The position numbers and the translations under genes were made by a program. From Alphaproteobacteria bacterium RIFCSPLOWO2_01_FULL_40_26 (lineage in GTDB: Bacteria > Pseudomonadota > Alphaproteobacteria > Rickettsiales > UBA1997), in assembly GCA_001767955.1 (NCBI GenBank), contig MEMO01000010.1:1432-39788 (forward strand): a stretch of 38,357 nucleotides of DNA. Reading direction: 5' to 3'. Shown piece after piece: positions 19,077 through 26,584 of this stretch. The notes beneath the pieces were generated by a model. It worked only from the letters and a program-made list of their open reading frames with translations. It did no database searches and had not been told where the DNA came from. Each line of letters begins with the position of its first letter. The stretch's first letter is position 1.

Positions 19077-19973
19077 CTAGAAATACCCCTCAAGTTTCTT
19101 TTTCTCCATCGAGCCGGTCTGATCCTTGTCAATCAAGCGTCCCTGCCTTTCGGAAAATTTGCTTTGCCGCATTTCGGTGATGATTTCTGAAATTGTTTTA
19201 GCGCTTGATTCAATCGCGCCGGTGAGCGGATAGCAACCGAGCGTCCTGAAGCGCACCTGTTTTAATTTTGGTTTTTCGCCCGACAGAAACGGCAGACGTT
19301 CATCGTCAACTAAAATCAATGTTTTGTCGCGCTCAATTACGAGGCGTTTTTTGGCAAAATAAAGCGGCACAACCGCGATGTTTTTCGCGGCGATATATTC
19401 CCAGACATCAAGTTCAGTCCAGTTTGACAAAGGAAAAACGCGCATCGATTCATCATTGCCAATTTTGCAGTTAAAAAGATTGAACATCTCTGGCCTTTGA
19501 TCTTTGGGATCCCAGCCATGAAATTTATTGCGGAAAGAAAAAATTCTTTCTTTGGCGCGCGATTTTTCCTCGTCGCGTCTGGCTCCGCCGAGAGCGACAT
19601 CAAAGCGATATTTGTCGAGCGCCTGACGCAAGCCTTCGGTCTTCATTACATCAGTGTAAATTTTGGCACTCGATCCAAAGGGCACGATATTTTCCAAAGC
19701 GCCGCGGGGATTGGTGTGGACAATCAAATCCAATCCAAATTTTTTTATCGTTTCATCGCGGAATTTTATCATCTCATGAAACTTCCATGTCGTATCAACG
19801 TGAAGCAGCTTGATTGGCGGCTTTGCCGGATAAAAACTTTTCAGCAAAAGATGCAGCAAAACCGACGAATCCTTACCGATTGAATAAAGCAAAACCGGAT
19901 TCTCAAACTCGGCAATTGCCTCGCGAATGATGTAAATCGACTCTTCCTCGAGTCGTTGCAGATAGTTGTTCAT
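19077..19973 (-). CDS. cysD: Sulfate adenylyltransferase subunit 2
   Basis: CysD is the catalytic, PP-loop subunit of ATP sulfurylase, forming APS from sulfate and ATP. The motif [12 protein letters not shown] (PP-loop) is present near residue 30, along with [49 protein letters not shown] and the C-terminal [13 protein letters not shown]. The frame is open to 20099, but the first 42 codons come from repeat sequence. The ATG at 19973 ([12 protein letters not shown], 298 aa) has GGAG seven bases upstream and matches family length. It is separated from cysI by 318 bp of palindromic repeats, so it may have its own promoter or depend on read-through. Confidence 0.96.
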   Translation of the reverse strand: MNNYLQRLEEESIYIIREAIAEFENPVLLYSIGKDSSVLLHLLLKSFYPAKPPIKLLHVDTTWKFHEMIKFRDETIKKFGLDLIVHTNPRGALENIVPFGSSAKIYTDVMKTEGLRQALDKYRFDVALGGARRDEEKSRAKERIFSFRNKFHGWDPKDQRPEMFNLFNCKIGNDESMRVFPLSNWTELDVWEYIAAKNIAVVPLYFAKKRLVIERDKTLILVDDERLPFLSGEKPKLKQVRFRTLGCYPLTGAIESSAKTISEIITEMRQSKFSERQGRLIDKDQTGSMEKKKLEGYF

Positions 19974-19998
19974 AAAAAACTCCAAAGTTATTTCTTTC

Positions 19999-20148
19999 GC
20001 AAACTCGATTTCTCCTAACGAAGAAGTCGACCTCTTGTGTCCAGGAAAATTAGATCCTGAAACAAGTTCAGGATGACAATCCAGGAAAGATGGTTTCAAA
20101 ACATGTCATCCTGAACTTGTTTCAGGATCTAAATTTCAGACACAACAT
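19999..20148. repeat. Composite repeat upstream of cysD, including dispersed palindrome copy B
   Basis: It starts with CAAACTCGATTTCTCCTAAC and GAAGAAGTCGAC (shared with 16610-16640), then copy B of the TGTGTCC...GACACAACA palindrome (20036-20148). Copy B has perfect 27-base arms at 20052-20078 and 20104-20130 and is nearly identical to copy A at 3451-3564. Confidence 0.88.
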
Positions 20149-20175
20149 TCTGCACAACAACCGTGCGCATAGTCC

Positions 20176-20342
20176 TTAGAAACTGTTTAGCATCTTTTCT
20201 GGCCACATATTTTACCCTGTTTTGGCTTATTTTTTGCCAAAATTACTTACCGTATTGCCAGATACGCTTCGTAATTTTGTCAAAAAAGCGCTCAAAACAT
20301 GATAAAATCTGTGGCCAGAAAAGATGCTAAACAGTTTCTTAA
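20176..20342. repeat. About 167-bp palindrome covering the 3' end of cysI
   Basis: The outer arms at 20177-20207 and 20310-20340 are complementary over about 31 bases with one indel (core GTTTAGCATCTTTTCTGGCC). The inner sequence is also mostly self-complementary, including CAAAATTAC with GTAATTTTG, and a central CGTAT...ATACG loop. The last about 15 codons and stop of cysI are read from the element. Confidence 0.88.
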
Positions 20343-21944
20343 AATAAAATTTCCGAAATGCTCATTTGGTGAACGATCTTTAGCGTAACTTGCCAAAAGA
20401 TTTTCAAGTTCGGAAAGAATTTGTGCCTCGTCCAAATCTTCCTTGTAAAGCCAGTTAAGCCTTTGTCCCAAGCGGTCTCCGCCTAAATGAAGATTATATT
20501 TGCCAAGCGATTTTCCAATCAAACCGATCTCGGCCAAATAGGGTCTGCCGCAACCATTGGGGCAACCGGTCATGCGAATTGAAATCGGCTCTTTTTCGAG
20601 TTGATATTGCGCCAGAATTTTTTCGATTTTTGTGATCAGACTCGGCAAATATCTTTGCGCTTCGGCGAGAGCGAGAGGGCAGGTGGGAAAAGCAACACAG
20701 GCAATGGCATCGAGACGAATTGGTAAATTTCCGTCATTGGTAATTTGATGTTTTTTCAGGATTTCATTGATGAGCTTTTTGTCGTCATTTTTTACATCGG
20801 AAATGATGATATTTTGATTGTTGGTGAAGCGAAAATTTGCCAATTTCTTTTCAGCTATTTCATAAAAAGCTGATTTTTTTGCGCCAAAAATTCTGCCATT
20901 TTCAACAAAAAGCGTTAAGTGGTTTTGCCCTAGATAATCAACATTCCACCCATAATCATCGCCGCGCTTTGTCAATTCAAAATCACGTGCTTTTGCCAGT
21001 TTAAATCCAGCGCGTTTTTCAAACTCCGATACGAACCATTCAACTCCATATTTTTCGATAGTGTATTTGAAGCGTGATTTTTTGCGATCCTCGCGATTGC
21101 CGAAATCGCGCTGGATTGTGATGATTTGATAAAGTGCATCGAGGGTTTTTTCTTTGCTGAAAAACCCAACCACATTTCCGAGTCGCGGGAAAGTCTCGGC
21201 ATTACCATGAGTTGTGCCAAGTCCGCCTCCAACTGATAAATTAAATCCTGAAAGTCTCTCTTTTTCGATGATAGCAATCAGGCCAATATCATGCGCAAAA
21301 ACATCAACATCATTGTGAGGCGGAATGGCGATGGCGATTTTGAATTTGCGCGGCAGATAGCTTTCGCCGTAGAGTGGTTCTGTTTCTTTTTCAGAGATTT
21401 TTTCTTCGTCTAACCAAATTTCATGATAAGCGCGAGTTTTTGGCAACAGGCGCTCGCTGATTTTTTTACTGAATTCGTAAACTTCGTCATAAGCAGCATT
21501 TTTGGCAATTGCTGCCGTGGCGATGACATTGCGATTAACATCACCGCAAGCAGCAATTGAATCAAGCCCATAGCGGTTAAACCATGCAATGGTTGGCTTA
21601 AGTTTTGATTTGATAATGCCGTGAAGTTGCACGGTTTGGCGCGTGGTGATTTTAATCACTTCACCGGAATTTGTTGCAGAAATTTCGTGAATCCCAAGCC
21701 ATTCTTTCGCCGAAATTTTTCCTCCCGGAATGCGCAGGCGAATCATGAAGGAAAAAAGTTTTTCCAGTTTTTTTTGCGCACGTTCTTCGCGACGGTCGCG
21801 ATCATCCTGCTGATAAGTTCCATGAAATTTTATCACGGTTTGATCATCTTCGGATAGCGCTCCTGTAACAGGATTAGCAAGGCTTTGCAGCAAAGTGCCG
21901 CGAAGATGATTGCTGTTAATTTTAATTTGTTCGACCTGACTCAT
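20292..21944 (-). CDS. cysI: Sulfite reductase hemoprotein (beta) subunit
   Basis: CysI carries siroheme and a 4Fe-4S cluster and reduces sulfite to sulfide with electrons from CysJ. The cluster and siroheme ligand cysteines are present in CVAFPTCPLA and TGCPNGCGRPYLAEIGLIG. Earlier conserved parts include RQTVQLHGI and AACGDVNRNVIATA. Length is 550 aa, as usual. The C-terminus after HFGNFILR (NCLASFLATDFIMF) is encoded by a palindromic repeat, so the native stop seems to have been lost or displaced. It starts one base after cysJ, so the two are cotranscribed and probably coupled. Siroheme would come from CysG, the first gene of the cluster. Confidence 0.96.
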   Translation of the reverse strand: MSQVEQIKINSNHLRGTLLQSLANPVTGALSEDDQTVIKFHGTYQQDDRDRREERAQKKLEKLFSFMIRLRIPGGKISAKEWLGIHEISATNSGEVIKITTRQTVQLHGIIKSKLKPTIAWFNRYGLDSIAACGDVNRNVIATAAIAKNAAYDEVYEFSKKISERLLPKTRAYHEIWLDEEKISEKETEPLYGESYLPRKFKIAIAIPPHNDVDVFAHDIGLIAIIEKERLSGFNLSVGGGLGTTHGNAETFPRLGNVVGFFSKEKTLDALYQIITIQRDFGNREDRKKSRFKYTIEKYGVEWFVSEFEKRAGFKLAKARDFELTKRGDDYGWNVDYLGQNHLTLFVENGRIFGAKKSAFYEIAEKKLANFRFTNNQNIIISDVKNDDKKLINEILKKHQITNDGNLPIRLDAIACVAFPTCPLALAEAQRYLPSLITKIEKILAQYQLEKEPISIRMTGCPNGCGRPYLAEIGLIGKSLGKYNLHLGGDRLGQRLNWLYKEDLDEAQILSELENLLASYAKDRSPNEHFGNFILRNCLASFLATDFIMF

Positions 21945-21945
21945 T

Positions 21946-23403
21946 TTAATAAACGTCTTTGAGATAACGCCCCTCAGTAATTAGATTTTGTAGATATTCC
22001 TCGGCGTTTTTTTCGTGATTTTGAAAGATTGAGAGCAACGTGTTTTCAACATCACGCGCCATATTTTGCTTATCGCCGCAGACATAAAAATATGCGCCAT
22101 TTTTGAGCCATTGAAAAACTTCTGTTGATCGTTCCTGAATGCGGTTTTGTACGTAAATTTTTTTCTCCTGATCACGTGAGAATGCGACATCAAGGCGTGA
22201 AAGCAGGCCGGAAGCGAGATGATCCTGAAGTTCGGTTTGGTAGAGAAAGTCGGTTTGGAAATTTCTTTCGCCGAAAAACAACCAGTTTTTTCCGCTGGCA
22301 TTGCGTGAATTTCTTTCGAAAAGAAAGCTGCGAAACGGTGCAATTCCTGTGCCGGCGCCGATCATAATGATATCTTTGTCATCAGCAGGAAGTTTGAAAT
22401 TGCGATTGCGCGAAAGATAAAATTTTATTTTTTCACCCGCTCGCAGACGTGCTAAATGGCCAGAAACCAAGCCTTCAACATCTTCACCATTTTCGTTTTT
22501 GTAGCGCACAACTGAAACAGTGAGATGAATTTCATTGCCATGCTCATTTTTTGACGAGGCAATGGAATAAAGGCGCGGTGCCAGTTTCCCCATATTTAGG
22601 GGGAGGTCGCGCGTTTGCGACGAAGTCGCAAGTTGCGCGGCAAGGGGGTGTAAACCACTATCACCAAGCTTTATTCCGATTGAATCTCCCGGCTCGTAAT
22701 TGATTTTATCTTCAACGGAAATTTCGATATGGCGTGTTTCTTTACTAGAACCAAGGTCGTTGAGAATGATGTTGGTTAAAATTTCACCTTCAAAATCTGT
22801 TTTGCCTGAGATGATTTTTATTGGTGTGTTTGAGATTTTTTCACCGCCAAAAACTTCAAAAACTTTTTCAGAAATTTGTGGAATTGAATTTTCAAAATCC
22901 AAATCAAGCTCGATTCGATCAGAGATTTTTTTGGCGTTTAATTTTTTCAAACGTGATTCAATGACCTTTCCCGCCTCGCAAAATAGCGGATAGTTGCGAT
23001 CTCCCAAAGCAATCACCCAGAAATTTAGCGCACTTAAATCATGATCATTTTGTGTCAAATATTCATAAAATTTTTTTCCGGCTGCAGGAATTTCTCCCTC
23101 GCCATGAGTGCTTGCAATCAGAATTAAATTTTTTTCTTTAGCGAGGTCGGACAGGCGATATTGCTCGACTGATTTCAGCTTGGTATTATTGCCTTGCGCC
23201 TTTAATTTTTTGCTAATTTCCATCGCCAGAAATTTTGAATTTCCGGTTTCGCTGATGTAGAGAATCGTCAGATTTTCGATTGACTTCTTTTCATTGTCAT
23301 TTGCCGTAGCGCCAGACAAATAGCCGCTCGCCCACAGAATTTCTTCTTTGGAAAAATCAGAAATTATTCGATCTAAAATTTGTTTTTTTTCATTAGTTAA
23401 CAT
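21946..23403 (-). CDS. cysJ: Sulfite reductase flavoprotein (alpha) subunit, connecting domain largely missing
   Basis: CysJ passes electrons from NADPH through FAD and FMN to CysI. The FMN-binding flavodoxin domain is clear (ILYISETGNSKFLA, ASTHGEGEIP, ALGDRNYPLFC), as are the FAD motif RLYSIAS (about 277-283), the NADPH region GAGTGIAPFRSF and the C-terminal RYLKDVY. The start at 23403 (MLTNEKKQIL, 485 aa) fits the family; the frame to 23589 lies inside cysH. E. coli CysJ is 599 aa. Here only about 27 residues lie between PGDSIGI and APRLYSIAS, where a helical connecting region of roughly 110 residues is normal. Those residues come largely from an inserted palindromic repeat (22588-22650). 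FAD and NADPH motifs remain, but hinge function is uncertain. Confidence 0.92.
   Translation of the reverse strand: MLTNEKKQILDRIISDFSKEEILWASGYLSGATANDNEKKSIENLTILYISETGNSKFLAMEISKKLKAQGNNTKLKSVEQYRLSDLAKEKNLILIASTHGEGEIPAAGKKFYEYLTQNDHDLSALNFWVIALGDRNYPLFCEAGKVIESRLKKLNAKKISDRIELDLDFENSIPQISEKVFEVFGGEKISNTPIKIISGKTDFEGEILTNIILNDLGSSKETRHIEISVEDKINYEPGDSIGIKLGDSGLHPLAAQLATSSQTRDLPLNMGKLAPRLYSIASSKNEHGNEIHLTVSVVRYKNENGEDVEGLVSGHLARLRAGEKIKFYLSRNRNFKLPADDKDIIMIGAGTGIAPFRSFLFERNSRNASGKNWLFFGERNFQTDFLYQTELQDHLASGLLSRLDVAFSRDQEKKIYVQNRIQERSTEVFQWLKNGAYFYVCGDKQNMARDVENTLLSIFQNHEKNAEEYLQNLITEGRYLKDVY
22588..22650. repeat. Palindromic element inserted in frame in cysJ
   Basis: CCCCATATTTAGGGGGAGG and TCGCGCGTTTGCGACGAAGT, then CGCAAGTTGCGCGGCAAGGG. 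The two GCG-rich halves around GCGAC-gaa-GTCGC are inverted copies. The AGGTCGCGCG core and the CCCCC/GGGGG flank match the element at 17636-17712. Confidence 0.82.
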
Positions 23404-24055
23404 GTAACCCACATTCCTTTTTATTATCATTTTCCCACCACCATCTGCCAGCTCTGATATCTTCATCATGCCTGATAGCTCTAGTGCAGGTAGCGCATCC
23501 GATGGAGCGATAACCTTGTTTGTAAAGCCGGTTAAAAGGGATATTTTTTTGATGAATTTCTTCCCAAATTTCAGTTTCGGATAATTCAAGCAGCGGGTAA
23601 AATTTGGTTAGTTGCAGCGCCTCGTCTTTTTCAAAAAAATTTTTATTTGCGCGCGTTTGCGAATGTTCTTTGCGCAGACCGCTAATCCAAAGTTTTTTAT
23701 CTTTTAATGCGCGTTGCAAAGGCTCTACTTTTCTGATCTCGCAGCATTTCAGGCGTAGTTCTTTGCTTTCATAAAATGGGTTGATTCCGTTTTGATTTAC
23801 AAATGCAGAAAGCGTTTCTTCACGCGGATAAAAGGTGGAAATTCTGATGCGATATTTGTCGAGAGTATTTTGCCAGACATCATGGGTTTCATGCGGCAGG
23901 CGGCCGGTATCGATGGTGAAAATTTCAACCGGCAATTTTTCCTGTGTAATAAAATCGGTGATGAGCTGATCTTCAATGCTGAAGCTAGTTGAGAAGATGA
24001 TGTCGGAAAAGTTTTCGACCGTCTCAAGAAATTTTTTCTGCCAAACTTTAGCCAT
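23393..24055 (-). CDS. cysH: Adenylylsulfate (APS) reductase, iron-sulfur type
   Basis: The enzyme reduces activated sulfate to sulfite using thioredoxin. The PAPS-reductase fold is clear (FSTSFSIEDQ, TIDTGRLPHETHD). Cys104-Cys105 and Cys187-x-x-Cys190 form the CC...CxxC cluster motif of APS reductases, and Cys215 in ECGLHV is the catalytic residue. PAPS-specific CysH proteins lack the four cluster cysteines, so APS is the likely substrate; the absence of cysC here agrees. Length is 220 aa. The gene overlaps cysG upstream by 8 bp and cysJ downstream by 11 bp, showing tight translational coupling. Confidence 0.93.
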   Translation of the reverse strand: MAKVWQKKFLETVENFSDIIFSTSFSIEDQLITDFITQEKLPVEIFTIDTGRLPHETHDVWQNTLDKYRIRISTFYPREETLSAFVNQNGINPFYESKELRLKCCEIRKVEPLQRALKDKKLWISGLRKEHSQTRANKNFFEKDEALQLTKFYPLLELSETEIWEEIHQKNIPFNRLYKQGYRSIGCATCTRAIRHDEDIRAGRWWWENDNKKECGLHVN

Positions 24056-25454
24056 TTCCCACCTCCAATTTCTGAAAATAATTTCCAGATAAATTCTCTT
24101 CGCGCCACTCGTAGCGCTGATTTACGACATCTCCAATAATTACCAAGGCAGGTGAGATAAATTTTTTTTCACCAAAATCTTTTCTGAAATTTTTCAGGTT
24201 GGAGGTAAAAGTTTTTTGGAATGGAGTTGTGGCTTGCTCAATTATGGCAAGTGGAGTTGAAGATTTTTTCCCTGCTAAAATCAGATGATTGATGATTGTC
24301 GCAAGATTGTGTGATGACATGTAGAGCGCCAAAGTATCATTGCTTTTGGCGAGCTCGCGCCAGTAATTTAAATCAACCAGATCGCTGTCATAAATTGTTA
24401 AAAAGCGAACGGATTTATTTGCGTTTCGTGAAGTAAGTGGAATTCCGGCATAAGCCGCCGCGCCTGATGCAGCGGTGATTCCTGGCACAATCTGATATGG
24501 AATTTTTAGGTTAGAAATTGCATCAATTTCTTCGCTTAAGCGCGCAAAAATTCCGGCATCGCCGCCTTTGAGACGGGCAACGATATTTCCTTCAAGCGCA
24601 AATTTTCTGATGAGTTGGTTGATTTCTTCCTGTGAATTGCGATGAAAATTTCGTGTTTTGCCGACATTGATTTTGAGGGCGTCCTTTCTGGCATAGGCAA
24701 GAATTGCCGGCGCAACCAAACGATCATAAAGAACGATATCTGCTTTGGATAAAAAATTGATGGCTTTGACGGTGATAAGCTCAGGATCGCCTGGACCGGC
24801 GCCTATAAAATAAACTGCAGATTCTTTTTTGTTGGTGGAGTTTTCTAATTTTGTTGTGAGTAGAAATTGTGCTTTGTTGATATTTCCAGCTAGAATTTCA
24901 TTAGCGATTACACCTTCCAGAACCTCTTGCCAGAAGAGACGGCGAGCTTGAATATTTTTTAATTTTTCTTTGACAGAATTTTTGTTGCGCTCAAGAAACT
25001 CGCTTAAAAGCGCAAAATTCTGCGGCAAAAAATTTTGCAATTTTTGTTTTAATAATCGGGCGAGAACCGGCGAAATTCCAGATGTGGCAACCGATAAAAT
25101 TATTTCACCACGCTTGATATTGGCGCCAAAAATAAAGTCGGAATTTTTGGCATCATCAACGACATTAACCAACTTGTTTTGCGCTTTAGCATCCTTTGCG
25201 ATTTGCCGGTTTATGTCTTTGTTATTGGTTGCGGCAATAACGATATCGGCATCGCCAAGATATTTTTTGTTGTAAGAATCACGAATGACGATTCTGAAAT
25301 TTTTTTGTGCAATTTGCGGAGAGATTTCCTCGGCGACTATGGTGATATTTTTGCTAAATTCGGAGATTGTTTCCAATTTTGCTTGGGCGATTTTTCCGCC
25401 GCCAATTATGAGAAATTTTCTTCCGCTGCTATCCAAAAACAGCGGGAAATACAT
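24048..25454 (-). CDS. cysG: Siroheme synthase (multifunctional)
   Basis: CysG makes siroheme, the cofactor of CysI, from uroporphyrinogen III. The N-terminal half (1 to about 200) is the dehydrogenase/ferrochelatase part, with the NAD-binding FLIIGGGKIAQAK near residue 14 and SGISPVLARLL, where Ser128 corresponds to the phosphoserine known in Salmonella CysG. The C-terminal half is the SAM-dependent methyltransferase: VYFIGAGPGDPE at 214-225, ARLKGGDAGIF near 293-303 and GITAASGAAAYAGIPLTSR. Length, 468 aa, is usual. It is the first gene of the cluster. About 42 bp upstream ends a short frame with five Cys codons, which may control it; no clear ribosome binding site precedes the ATG. Confidence 0.96.
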   Translation of the reverse strand: MYFPLFLDSSGRKFLIIGGGKIAQAKLETISEFSKNITIVAEEISPQIAQKNFRIVIRDSYNKKYLGDADIVIAATNNKDINRQIAKDAKAQNKLVNVVDDAKNSDFIFGANIKRGEIILSVATSGISPVLARLLKQKLQNFLPQNFALLSEFLERNKNSVKEKLKNIQARRLFWQEVLEGVIANEILAGNINKAQFLLTTKLENSTNKKESAVYFIGAGPGDPELITVKAINFLSKADIVLYDRLVAPAILAYARKDALKINVGKTRNFHRNSQEEINQLIRKFALEGNIVARLKGGDAGIFARLSEEIDAISNLKIPYQIVPGITAASGAAAYAGIPLTSRNANKSVRFLTIYDSDLVDLNYWRELAKSNDTLALYMSSHNLATIINHLILAGKKSSTPLAIIEQATTPFQKTFTSNLKNFRKDFGEKKFISPALVIIGDVVNQRYEWREENLSGNYFQKLEVGNG

Positions 25455-25476
25455 TTTGAAACTTTTGATTAGAGAG

Positions 25477-25520
25477 AAAAAACTGCTAGAAAAAAACTAA
25501 CAACAACAGCAACAGTTTTT
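25477..25520 (-). promoter_or_regulatory. Hairpin overlapping the Cys codons, possible attenuator stem
   Basis: On the minus strand AAAAACTGTT (25520-25511) can pair with AGCAGTTTTT (25487-25478) over 10 bp with one G-U pair. The 3' arm ends in a T run followed by CTCTCT. The 5' arm and loop contain the Cys codons and stop of the leader frame, so a ribosome stalled there would block the stem. The stem is A/T-rich and weak, so its role as an intrinsic terminator is uncertain. Confidence 0.4.
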
Positions 25521-25532
25521 AGAAGGCATCAT
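25497..25532 (-). CDS. Poly-cysteine leader peptide (MMPSKNCCCCC), putative cysteine attenuator
   Basis: The frame ends in five Cys codons (25500-25514: TGT TGC TGT TGT TGT reading downstream) followed by TAG, 42 bp before cysG. The short form starts ATGATG at 25532-25527 and gives 11 residues. A longer form from ATG at 25601 gives 34 residues (MTNESESKQIRSFSQDS...). Leader peptides rich in the end-product amino acid sense charged tRNA levels in amino acid operons. Poly-Cys small frames that act this way are known in mycobacteria. Here the peptide would sense Cys-tRNA and tune sulfate assimilation. Neither start has a good ribosome binding site, so the exact start is uncertain. Confidence 0.6.
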   Translation of the reverse strand: MMPSKNCCCCC

Positions 25533-25601
25533 GACAAGCGCGTAAACAAGGGAATCTTGCGAGAAGCTTCTGATTTGTTTTGACTCAGATTCGTTTGTCA
25601 T
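25531..25601 (-). promoter_or_regulatory. Inverted repeat enclosing the leader RNA, sequestering both candidate start codons
   Basis: ATGACAA (minus strand, 25601-25595) is perfectly complementary to TTGTCAT (25537-25531). The 7-bp stem would include the ATG of the long leader peptide and touch the ATG of the short one. Smaller stems (TCTGA/TCAGA) lie inside. This suggests a folded leader RNA, not a proven structure. Confidence 0.35.
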
Positions 25602-25630
25602 TTTTGTAAACAGATTAAAAAAGGGCGGGC

Positions 25631-25667
25631 AACCTAGCGAAAGCCGACTTTTAAAGTCAAGTAAAAA
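25631..25667 (-). promoter_or_regulatory. Candidate promoter of the cysG operon with overlapping small palindrome
   Basis: On the minus strand TTGACT (25660-25655) is followed after 18 bp by TAGGTT (25636-25631), a fair -35/-10 pair placing the transcript start near 25624. GACTTT-a-AAAGTC (25658-25646) overlaps the -35 box and spacer and could be an operator. The site begins about 20 bp after the modA stop. Confidence 0.45.
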
Positions 25668-25682
25668 TTTAAATACCAAAAT

Positions 25683-26453
25683 TTAATATACCAAAAATCC
25701 GCTTTCTTTTAACGTTGATTTTGCTGCTTCGCTTTTGAGAAATTTTAAAAATTCGCGCGCGATTTCCATGTTATCTCCGGCAATTGCCAGAGCCTGATAA
25801 AACACATTGTCATCTTTTTTGGTTGCCAGAATCTGAAAATCATCATTATTTTTTATCTGGCTTGCAAGTAGTAGGGCGTAGTTCTGATCGCTGCTTTTAA
25901 TGAGATTTAAAAACGGCGTTTTGTCTTCACTGATTTTATTAAAAATTTTTAAATGGTTGAAAGAAAAATTTTTCACAAAGTTTTGCGCGGAATAACCGGA
26001 GGAATTTCCTCCATTGTCAATCAGCAAAGTGGCTTTGTTTTTATCTAAAATCATCAGAGCTTCATCAAGATGCAGGTTTTGGTTTGATAATTCGGCAGGT
26101 AAATTCGGGTTTAATTTTAACGTTGTCAAAACCAGCTGATCTTCCGCGATATAGCTGATGTTATAAACATCGGTCAAACCTTTTTGGCGCAATGATTCAA
26201 TCCATCCCTGATGTGCTGAAATAAAAATATCTGCCGGCTCGCCCATTTCGATGGCATTGATCAGATCACCATTGGAACTGAAATTCACCGAAACAACGAC
26301 GTTGGATTTTTGTGAATAAATGCGTGCAATTTTTGTTAATGCCAAAGCCATGTTTGGTTCGGCAAAAATTGTTAAATTGCGGCTGGGAGCGGCAAAAGAA
26401 GAAAAAGAAAAAGTCAAAAAAACCAATAAAAAAAGTTTTTTGATTTCGTGCAT
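25683..26453 (-). CDS. modA: Molybdate-type ABC transporter substrate-binding protein
   Basis: ModA is the periplasmic protein that captures molybdate (or tungstate) for the ModBC importer. The start at 26453 (MHEIKKLFLLVFLTFSFSSF) gives a clean signal peptide and 256 aa. Typical features are LTIFAEPNMALALTKIA, SVNFSSNGDLINAIEMGEPA followed by DIFISAHQGWIESL, and the C-terminal KFLKSEAAKSTLKESGFLVY. The frame is open to 26588, but that part is a triple 24-bp repeat and overlaps the end of nrdB. modB and modC are not nearby, so partners must be elsewhere or another oxyanion permease is used. The specific ligand cannot be settled by sequence alone. Confidence 0.82.
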   Translation of the reverse strand: MHEIKKLFLLVFLTFSFSSFAAPSRNLTIFAEPNMALALTKIARIYSQKSNVVVSVNFSSNGDLINAIEMGEPADIFISAHQGWIESLRQKGLTDVYNISYIAEDQLVLTTLKLNPNLPAELSNQNLHLDEALMILDKNKATLLIDNGGNSSGYSAQNFVKNFSFNHLKIFNKISEDKTPFLNLIKSSDQNYALLLASQIKNNDDFQILATKKDDNVFYQALAIAGDNMEIAREFLKFLKSEAAKSTLKESGFLVY

Positions 26454-26460
26454 CGTGACC

Positions 26461-26566
26461 AATCGAAGCACGAAGCACACTGAAACAAGTTCAGCGCAGG
26501 CTACTGAAACAAGTTCAGCGCGGGCTACTGAAACAAGTTCAGCGCGGGCTGCACGAAGCACGATCT
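26461..26566. repeat. Three 24-bp units flanked by GAAGCAC heptamers upstream of modA
   Basis: CTACTGAAACAAGTTCAGCG plus CGGG is repeated at 26477-26500 (slightly changed), 26501-26524 and 26525-26548. Each unit holds CTGAA-acaag-TTCAG, the same core as the arms of the palindrome at 3451-3564. GAAGCAC heptamers lie on both sides (26465-26478 and 26553-26559). Confidence 0.88.
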
Positions 26567-26584
26567 TTTTCAATAGATTAATCA

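Noticed and set aside
25533-25679. Full 60-codon version of the poly-Cys frame
   Set aside because: The first 26 codons lie over the predicted promoter, so a shorter start (25601 or 25532) is more likely.
26477-26548. Possible CRISPR array from regular 24-bp repeats
   Set aside because: The units are directly adjacent without spacers, and no cas genes are present.
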